DNA of 5,166 bases from Kiritimatiellota bacterium (GTDB lineage: Bacteria; Verrucomicrobiota; Kiritimatiellia; RFP12; UBA1067): assembly GCA_009777165.1 (NCBI GenBank), contig WRML01000196.1, positions 1 to 5,166 on the forward strand, read 5' to 3'. Both the position numbers and the translations under genes were made by a program. Each line of letters begins with the position of its first letter. Positions within the stretch are counted from its first letter, which is position 1. The notes beneath the pieces are model-generated. The model was not told the origin of the DNA. It saw only the letters and a program-made list of their open reading frames with translations, and did no database searches. Shown here piece by piece: positions 1 through 4,038 of the stretch.

Positions 1-40
1 GTTTGTTGTGTTTTGTTTCTGGGGCTTTTTCCCGTGCCCT

Positions 41-1276
41 TTAAAAAGAGGAGGGGTCCGGGGGGGGGGGGGGGGTGGCGGCGTGGAGGCGCATCAGGGG
101 GGCCCCCCGCTCGACGTAGTCGCCGGCCTGCACGAGGCGGTCTATCCCGGCGGCGTAGTCGATCGCGCCGTCGGCCTTGGTGCGGCCCCCCCCGAGGCGC
201 AGGACGAGGCGCCCGATGGCAAGCGCGTCAACGTCCGTCACGTACCCGGCGCGGGGGGCCCCCACCTCGACGACGACTTTGGCGCGGGGCAGGAGGTGGG
301 GGGCGTCAACAATCCCGGGGGCCCCCCCGTGCGCCTCGACCATGCGGCGGAAGACGTCGAGGGCCCCCCCGTTGTCGAGGAGTTCGGCGAGGCCCCCCCG
401 GGCGGTCTCGAGGTCGGGGTGGATGCCGCCGAGGGTGGTCATGCGGGCGGTGAGCTCGAGGGTGAGGCGGCGGGTGTCGGGGGGGCCCCCGCCGCGCAGG
501 GTCTCGATGGCCTCGGCGACCTCGAGGGCGTTGCCGACGGTGCGGCCGAGGGGGCGGTCCATCTCCGTGATGAGGGCGGCGGTCTTGCGGCCGAGCGCGT
601 CGCCGGCGCGGGTGAGGCTGTCGGCGAGGGCTTGGGCCTGCCCGGGGGTGCGCATGAACGCGGCGCGGCCGCACTTCACGTCGAAGACGAGGATGGCGGC
701 GCCCTCGGCGAGTTTCTTGGACATGATGCTGGCGGTGATGAGGGGGATGCTGGGGACGGTTCCGGTGACGTCGCGCAGGGCGTAGAGCTTTTTGTCGGCG
801 GGGGCGAGGCGGTCGGTCTGGCCGATGATGGAGCAGCCGACGGCGGCGACGATGTCTTTGAAGCGTGCGATGGGGAGGCGGGTGTCGTAGCCGGGGATGG
901 CGTCGAGTTTGTCGAGGGTGCCGCCGGTGATGCCCAGGCCGCGGCCGGAGATCATGGGGACGGCGAGGCCGGCGGCGGCGGCGAGGGGGGCGATCATGAG
1001 GGAGAGCTTGTCGCCGATGCCGCCGGTGGAGTGTTTGTCGGCGGTGGGGCGGGGCCAGTCGTCGAAGGTCACGAGGTCGCCGGAGCGCATCATGGCGTCG
1101 GTGAGGGAGGCGGTCTCCCCGGGGGTCATGCCGCTGAAGAAGATGGCCATGGCGAGGGCGGACATCTGGTAGTCCGGGATCGCGCCGGAGGTGTAGCCCT
1201 CGATGAAGGCGCGGATCTCGGCGTCGTCCAGCACGCCGCCGTCGCGCTTCTTTTCAATTATCCATTGTGGGATCAT
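41..1276 (-). CDS. deoA: Thymidine / pyrimidine-nucleoside phosphorylase, short C-terminus
   Basis: This cytosolic nucleoside-salvage enzyme cleaves thymidine, or pyrimidine nucleosides more broadly, with phosphate to give the free base and (deoxy)ribose-1-phosphate. The 411 residues hold the family signatures in order: DKHSTGGIGDK at 80-90, GRGLGITGGTLDKLD at 111-125, LYALRDVTGTV at 164-174 and SIMSKKLAEG at 183-192. With a constant offset of 3 from E. coli DeoA (recalled), the phosphate ligands are K81, S83, S92 and T120, and the base ligands are R168, S183 and K187; all are present. The usual GSGAFM loop reads GRAAFM (203-208). The protein is about 25-30 residues shorter than the usual 435-440: after the conserved ...GAPLMRLHA it runs into a proline stretch coded by 16 C and stops. 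The start overlaps the upstream membrane-protein gene by 23 bases, so translational coupling is likely. Whether it prefers thymidine (deoA) or both uridine and thymidine (pdp) cannot be told from sequence. Confidence 0.93.
   Translation of the reverse strand: MIPQWIIEKKRDGGVLDDAEIRAFIEGYTSGAIPDYQMSALAMAIFFSGMTPGETASLTDAMMRSGDLVTFDDWPRPTADKHSTGGIGDKLSLMIAPLAAAAGLAVPMISGRGLGITGGTLDKLDAIPGYDTRLPIARFKDIVAAVGCSIIGQTDRLAPADKKLYALRDVTGTVPSIPLITASIMSKKLAEGAAILVFDVKCGRAAFMRTPGQAQALADSLTRAGDALGRKTAALITEMDRPLGRTVGNALEVAEAIETLRGGGPPDTRRLTLELTARMTTLGGIHPDLETARGGLAELLDNGGALDVFRRMVEAHGGAPGIVDAPHLLPRAKVVVEVGAPRAGYVTDVDALAIGRLVLRLGGGRTKADGAIDYAAGIDRLVQAGDYVERGAPLMRLHAATPPPPPDPSSF
60..75. repeat. Run of 16 G (C16 in the coding sense) at the 3' end of deoA
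   Basis: It is the longest homopolymer in the window. It is read as consecutive prolines in the last ten codons of deoA. Gain or loss of one base would shift the frame: the other two frames have no stop before the left edge. A run of this length is expected to be slippage-prone and is also a typical place for sequencing error. Confidence 0.9.
97..490. repeat. Cluster of G-run/C-run palindromes in the 3' half of deoA
   Basis: Adjacent G and C runs centred on GGGCCC recur at 97-108 (G6C6, a perfect 12-base palindrome), 253-263 (G6C5), 317-328 (G5C7), 361-370 (G3C7) and 479-490 (G7C5). Single runs lie at 186-193 (C8), 298-303 (G6) and 393-399 (C7). In the coding sense they give Gly-Ala-Pro, Gly-Gly-Ala or Gly-Pro-Pro. 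The 5' half of deoA, which codes for most of the catalytic residues, has only one run of six (985-990). Confidence 0.85.
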
Positions 1277-1964
1277 GCCCCCCCCTCTCTTCGTTCCGTT
1301 TCGGCTTCAGTTGTTTCCGGCGGCTGGCGTACAAGAAGAAGACGCCGGGGCCCAGCGAGATCAGCATGATGGGGATGCCGAACGCGATGGCGGCAAACGT
1401 GCTGTACCCCGCGCAGCAGTAATCGCGCGAGCGCACGACAATGTGCATCGGGACGGCCACGAGCAGTGCAAGGAGGCTGCTTCTGAACAGCCATTGGCCG
1501 TGCAGCCGGACAACGGATTGCGCGTCGCGCCGGCGTGTGTAGAGATAAAAGACGATTGCCCATACGCCCCATATCAGCCCGCAAACGGAAATCAAGGGGA
1601 ATGGAGAGTTGAGGAAGAGGCGGGGCGTGTTCAAGCGAAACGCCTCGATACTCGCAACGACAACGCCGAGCGCTAGGCACGACGTCAGCAATCCTGTTGC
1701 CGCGGCAGGAATCCAGATGTGCCGTTTGGCAATCGGTTTTTCACGCGCGATGCGCACCGGGAGGCACAGCAGGGCAACATGGCACAAGGCCAGCGTCCCG
1801 ATGAACGCGCAATACAAACCGTTACAGACGATTTCCTTGCCGAGTTTCAACCCGTTGGCAAGGCTCGTAAAGTCACCCCAGAAGCAGACCCCCAAAACAG
1901 GCAGCGTCAGCAAGGCGAGAAGCAAAACGTAACACACCACCACACATGCCGCGATTCGATTCAT
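1254..1964 (-). CDS. Six-span membrane protein of unknown function
   Basis: I do not recognise a named family. The 236-residue product is strongly hydrophobic, with about six probable membrane segments: roughly residues 4-29, 46-70, 82-108, 122-143, 159-177 and 189-213. Basic stretches lie between or after spans (RIAREKPIAKRH, YTRRRDA, SRRKQLKPKR). A short RDYCC motif (180-184) sits before the last span, and the cysteine pair could bind metal or form a disulfide. The ATG at 1964 is supported by GGGAGGG seven bases upstream. The gene has few long G/C runs and lower GC than its neighbours, unlike deoA, into whose start it runs by 23 bases. That overlap suggests co-expression with deoA. A nucleoside transporter would be a tempting guess from the neighbour, but nothing in the sequence supports it. 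Confidence 0.8.
   Translation of the reverse strand: MNRIAACVVVCYVLLLALLTLPVLGVCFWGDFTSLANGLKLGKEIVCNGLYCAFIGTLALCHVALLCLPVRIAREKPIAKRHIWIPAAATGLLTSCLALGVVVASIEAFRLNTPRLFLNSPFPLISVCGLIWGVWAIVFYLYTRRRDAQSVVRLHGQWLFRSSLLALLVAVPMHIVVRSRDYCCAGYSTFAAIAFGIPIMLISLGPGVFFLYASRRKQLKPKRNEERGGHDPTMDN
1278..1290 (-). promoter_or_regulatory. Ribosome binding site of deoA, built on a G8 run
   Basis: On the minus strand the bases before the deoA ATG read AGAGA, then eight G, then a single C. The purine stretch can pair with the anti-Shine-Dalgarno sequence in several registers. The same bases are codons (Arg-Gly-Gly) of the upstream membrane-protein gene. A change in run length would alter both the spacing to ATG and the reading frame of the last codons of the upstream gene. 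Confidence 0.6.
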
Positions 1965-1971
1965 CTAATAA

Positions 1972-1978
1972 CCCTCCC
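1972..1978 (-). promoter_or_regulatory. Ribosome binding site of the membrane-protein gene
   Basis: GGGAGGG on the minus strand, seven bases before the ATG at 1964. Good match and spacing; it fixes the start of the membrane protein. Confidence 0.65.
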
Positions 1979-1991
1979 AGTTGAAAATAAG

Positions 1992-2021
1992 AACATAGCA
2001 TGTTTGACGTCCGCGTTGCAA
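1992..2021 (-). promoter_or_regulatory. Probable sigma70-type promoter for the membrane protein and deoA
   Basis: Minus strand: a -35-like TTGCAA (2016-2021), an 18-base spacer and a -10-like TATGTT (1992-1997), each matching the consensus at four of six positions. Transcription would start near 1985, leaving about 20 bases of leader with the Shine-Dalgarno site inside it. The local AT content is higher than in the flanks. The -35 lies inside the left arm of the long inverted repeat at 2006-2153. Moderate support only. Confidence 0.4.
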
Positions 2022-2153
2022 TCCTGTAGTTTCGCCGGGCGCAGGGGAACTTCTTTCCGCTACGCTACCCCCATCTGTTTCCCGCAGTCACGTTGTCCCG
2101 TTGTCCTACCACCTGGGCGACGTGCCTACAGGACTACGCAACGATCGGATGTC
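2006..2153. repeat. Long imperfect inverted repeat, possible structured RNA or MITE-like element
   Basis: The two ends can pair as a rod with small internal loops. 2006-2012 pairs with 2147-2153 (one G-U), 2014-2019 with 2138-2143, 2022-2029 with 2126-2133 (eight perfect pairs), and 2032-2036 with 2116-2120. An inner stem pairs 2044-2050 with 2077-2083 (one G-U). Both G-U pairs are allowed if the RNA is read from the plus strand and become C-A mismatches on the minus strand. The interior holds a tandem 8-base repeat, cgttgtcc twice, at 2091-2106. It fills the gap between pdxA and the membrane-protein gene. No known riboswitch, 6S, SRP or RNase P consensus was recognised, no terminal direct repeats were found, and there is no clear promoter or terminator on the plus strand. 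Confidence 0.45.
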
Positions 2154-2167
2154 CAGGGAACCGCTTC

Positions 2168-2200
2168 TTCTTCCGGCATCTTCGCCTTGCCCCGGAAGAA
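2168..2200. repeat. Perfect 9-bp hairpin downstream of pdxA
   Basis: ttcttccgg (2168-2176) and ccggaagaa (2192-2200) are exact inverted copies around a 15-base loop. No T run follows on either strand, so it is not a classical intrinsic terminator. It lies about 57 bases past the pdxA stop and could protect the pdxA mRNA 3' end, or belong with the inverted repeat at 2006-2153 to one larger intergenic element. Confidence 0.5.
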
Positions 2201-2256
2201 CCGCGTCCCCGGGTTGGTGGGCTGTGCCAGGGACTGTCCGTGAGGGTGGTCTTCCC

Positions 2257-3294
2257 CTACACGGCGGACGCGGCTGCACCCGATTGGTTCGCCAACAAAC
2301 GGATCGCGTTCAGGAAACTTTCCGCGTTCGCGCGTCCCTGCCATGCTAAGTCGAACGCCGTGCCATGGTCGGGGGAGGTACGGACGAAGGGGAGGCCCAG
2401 CGTCACGTTGACGCCCGTGTCGAACGCCACCATCTTGAACGGGATCAGCCCCTGGTCGTGGTACATCGCGACGTAGGCGTCAAACGCCCCCCCCCCCTCA
2501 TGCGGGAAAAAGGCGAACGCCGTGTCCGGCACGAGCGGCCCGGACACATCAAGCCCTTCCGAACGTGCCTGTTCGATCGCCGGGATGATGACCCGCGCCT
2601 CTTCGGTGCCGAACAACCCCCGCTCACCCGCATGGGGGTTGAGCGCCAACACCCCGATGCGCGGCGCCCCCCCCCCTCTGAAACGGACACACCCTTCGTG
2701 CGTGAGGCGGATCGTGCGTAACACGCGCCCGACGCTCAACAGCCTCGGCACATCCGCCAACGCCTCGTGGATCGTCACCAGCCCCATCATCCACGACGGC
2801 GAATGGAAAACCATACAAGGGTCGGGAACCCCCGTCAAATGACCCAACATCTCCGTGTGCCCGGGGAACGGGACACCCGCCAGATGGAGGGCCTCCTTAC
2901 AGATGGGTGCCGTCACGAGCGCGTCCGACCGTCCGGCAAGCGTGTCACGCACGGCCGCCTCGATCCACTGATACGCCTGCTGGCCGCAAGCCGCCTGAAC
3001 CTGCCCCGGCAGAACCGACCCCGCCGCGCCGAACGGGAAATCGTAAAGGATATGCCCCCCCCCATCCGGAATTTCCCCCATACCGAGGGGGGGCGGCAAG
3101 ACGGTGATATCGCTAACAAAAGGGATACGGGCCGCTTCCGCGACCCGCATCAACAACTTGTGGTTACCATACACGAACAACCGACACGCCGCTGCCACGT
3201 CCCTGTCGGCAAGCGCACGCAACACCAGCTCAGGACCGATCCCTGCGGGATCACCGAGGGTCACCGCCAGACGGGGGGGCACGTCGTTCCGCAT
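2257..3294 (-). CDS. pdxA: 4-hydroxythreonine-4-phosphate dehydrogenase (PdxA family)
   Basis: PdxA oxidises 4-phosphohydroxy-L-threonine with NAD(P)+; the product feeds PdxJ to make pyridoxine 5'-phosphate. The 345 residues carry the family core: LAVTLGDPAGIGPE (9-22), LVTAPICKEA (126-135), FPGHTEMLGHLTG (143-155), NPHAGERGLFGTEE (219-232), MYHDQGLIPFK (277-287) and LGLPFVRTSPDHGTAFD (299-315). The metal ligands are H176, H221 and H279, matching H166, H211 and H266 of E. coli (recalled). Gly-rich loops coded by pure G runs occur at 78-80, 207-209 and 267-269, and the last adds about three residues relative to E. coli. The ATG at 3294 is chosen because the GDPAGIGPE motif then sits at the normal distance; an ATG at 3360 would overlap the upstream gene by about 60 bases. 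The 5-base gap to the CBM48 gene implies one transcript. A PdxA2-type four-carbon acid phosphate dehydrogenase is possible, but no DUF1537 kinase is nearby. Confidence 0.93.
   Translation of the reverse strand: MRNDVPPRLAVTLGDPAGIGPELVLRALADRDVAAACRLFVYGNHKLLMRVAEAARIPFVSDITVLPPPLGMGEIPDGGGHILYDFPFGAAGSVLPGQVQAACGQQAYQWIEAAVRDTLAGRSDALVTAPICKEALHLAGVPFPGHTEMLGHLTGVPDPCMVFHSPSWMMGLVTIHEALADVPRLLSVGRVLRTIRLTHEGCVRFRGGGAPRIGVLALNPHAGERGLFGTEEARVIIPAIEQARSEGLDVSGPLVPDTAFAFFPHEGGGAFDAYVAMYHDQGLIPFKMVAFDTGVNVTLGLPFVRTSPDHGTAFDLAWQGRANAESFLNAIRLLANQSGAAASAV
2487..2676. repeat. C11 and C10 runs inside pdxA
   Basis: C11 at 2487-2497 is read as Glu-Gly-Gly-Gly-Ala and adds about three residues before the YHDQG motif. 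C10 at 2667-2676 is read as Arg-Gly-Gly-Gly-Ala before the strand leading to NPHAGE. Further pdxA runs are C9 at 3055-3063, G7 at 3087-3093 and G7 at 3273-3279. All keep the reading frame. Confidence 0.85.
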
Positions 3295-3301
3295 GGCCCC
3301 T
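3295..3301 (-). promoter_or_regulatory. Weak ribosome binding site of pdxA, overlapping the upstream stop
   Basis: AGGGG (3297-3301) shares its first two bases with the TAG stop of the CBM48 gene and lies only two bases before the pdxA ATG. The spacing is short, so initiation probably depends on ribosomes finishing the upstream gene. Confidence 0.4.
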
Positions 3302-3623
3302 ATTCGACAACCCTCACACTGTTCAGCGTCCCGAGGTCGTTCTGCTCCCATTCCGTACACTCAGGGTCCGCGCACCAGATGCCGTCGATGACAAACTTAT
3401 ATTGGTGCCTCCCTGAAGGCAAGTTGAGCGTTGCGACAAACACGCCGTCGCCCGCCTTGTCCTTCATCTCTTTCGCTGTCGGGTTCCACTCGTTAAACAT
3501 CCCAGCAAGAAACACCTTGCTGTCCTCTTTCGCACGGACAGAGAACGTGACGCGCTTTGTCTTCTCCTTCTTCGCAACAGACAAAACCGCCTTTTTCACT
3601 GTCTCTTTCGGCTTGCTTTTCAT
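3300..3623 (-). CDS. Small stand-alone CBM48 / AMPK-beta-type glycogen-binding protein
   Basis: The 107-residue product has a Lys-rich, probably flexible N-terminus (1-24), then one early-set beta-sandwich domain. Features of the family: VTFSVRAKEDSKVFLAGMFNEWNP (25-48), with the 'xVxLAGxFNxW' strand-turn and W47; the core strand GVFVATLNLPSGRHQYKFVIDGIW (60-83); then ADPE (85-88) and N95...NSV (101-103), where alpha-glucan-binding modules have the DPxxxxxxxGxxNSV pattern. It should bind glycogen or another alpha-glucan but carries no catalytic domain and no signal peptide. The ATG at 3623 has AGGA eight bases upstream. An upstream in-frame TTG at 3686 coincides with the promoter -35 and is rejected. 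It is the first gene of a unit with pdxA. Free-standing CBM48 proteins are, to my recollection, common in PVC bacteria; their function is not established. Confidence 0.87.
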   Translation of the reverse strand: MKSKPKETVKKAVLSVAKKEKTKRVTFSVRAKEDSKVFLAGMFNEWNPTAKEMKDKAGDGVFVATLNLPSGRHQYKFVIDGIWCADPECTEWEQNDLGTLNSVRVVE

Positions 3624-3657
3624 GATAATAATCCTATTCCTTCTTTGAAGAGCGAAT

Positions 3658-3686
3658 AGTATTTCAAAACACCGGGGTGGAGTCAA
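3658..3686 (-). promoter_or_regulatory. Sigma70-type promoter for the CBM48-pdxA unit
   Basis: Minus strand: TTGACT (3681-3686, five of six to consensus), exactly 17 bases, then AATACT (3658-3663, four of six). Transcription would start near 3651, about 28 bases before the ATG. An AT-rich tract immediately upstream (about 3688-3730) could act as an UP element. This is the best promoter in the window. Confidence 0.65.
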
Positions 3687-3771
3687 GGAAAAAAATAAAA
3701 TATTTATGTCGCATAATAAAACTTAAATTGGTGGTGATACGTGAGCATAGGAAAACAATGTCGCCCGTTTC
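3687..3771. other. AT-rich intergenic tract
   Basis: Between the mnmG terminator and the promoter -35 lies an A/T-rich stretch, richest at about 3688-3730, that contrasts sharply with the GC-rich genes. Apart from a possible UP-element role for the adjoining promoter, I see no gene, repeat or operator in it. Confidence 0.6.
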
Positions 3772-3801
3772 AAAAAGCGCCCCGACGCTCGGGATGCGCT
3801 T
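3772..3801 (-). terminator. Intrinsic terminator of the mnmG transcript
   Basis: Read on the minus strand: AAGCGC (3796-3801), a two-base bulge, CCCGA (3789-3793), a 3-base loop, TCGGG (3781-3785), GCGCTT (3775-3780), then TTT; the T run as a whole is 3772-3776. This makes 11 base pairs of mostly GC stem followed by T's. It lies about 240 bases past the mnmG stop and 86 bases before the CBM48 promoter -35, separating the two transcripts. Confidence 0.72.
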
Positions 3802-3802
3802 C

Positions 3803-4011
3803 GAGCCAAGCCTTTGTAGACAACTCCGTTAGTTTCCAGTTTCGACTGCCGTCGGTGGCCATCGACTGCCATCGGAAACGGCCTCCAGACGTGTCGAGCG
3901 CACGTACGCCCTTTGTGCGGTTGGCCAGCCGGATGTTGCGCAGCCTGTCTTGGCAAACCGCTCCAGCTCGTTGCGTTCGTCTGCTGCCAGACACAGCTGT
4001 TTGCTTTTCAT
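3803..4011 (-). pseudogene. Decayed N-terminal fragment resembling an IS630-type transposase
   Basis: Two minus-strand frames together resemble the helix-turn-helix start of IS630-family transposases. One frame from ATG 4011 gives MKSKQLCLAADERNELERFAKTG. The next part continues in another frame as RNIRLANRTKGVRALDTSGGRF and ends near LSTKAWLEA, where such proteins carry the second helix-turn-helix. The frame change falls near 3938-3948, as expected for a one-base deletion. No catalytic DDE region, terminal inverted repeats or target duplication are seen, and the matching stops at the terminator. Codon use lacks the long G/C runs of mnmG. There is no Shine-Dalgarno site before the ATG. The family call rests on pattern memory; the alternative is a meaningless open stretch between mnmG and its terminator. 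Confidence 0.4.
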
Positions 4012-4038
4012 GATGGCATGGGCTCGGGAGGCGCTTGC

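Noticed and set aside
1..40. Terminator after deoA
   Set aside because: A GGGC/GCCC pairing with a 10-base loop exists, but the stem is four pairs and no T run follows on the minus strand.
8..1369. Long plus-strand open frame of 453 codons opposite deoA
   Set aside because: It is a mirror of GC-rich codons of deoA, very Gly/Glu-rich and without family motifs; deoA on the other strand has clear signatures.
2091..2131. tRNA-like stretch (D-arm-like CCTACCACCTGGGC)
   Set aside because: No acceptor stem, anticodon arm or T-arm of the right geometry could be built on either strand.
2126..2344. Small minus-strand open frame overlapping the end of pdxA
   Set aside because: Out of frame with pdxA, no motif, no ribosome binding site; PdxA ends normally without it.
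3295..3360. Upstream ATG (3360) for pdxA
   Set aside because: It would overlap the CBM48 gene by about 60 bases and add 22 residues without PdxA likeness.
3624..3686. Upstream TTG start for the CBM48 protein
   Set aside because: The TTG is the promoter -35 itself; the ATG at 3623 has a Shine-Dalgarno site.
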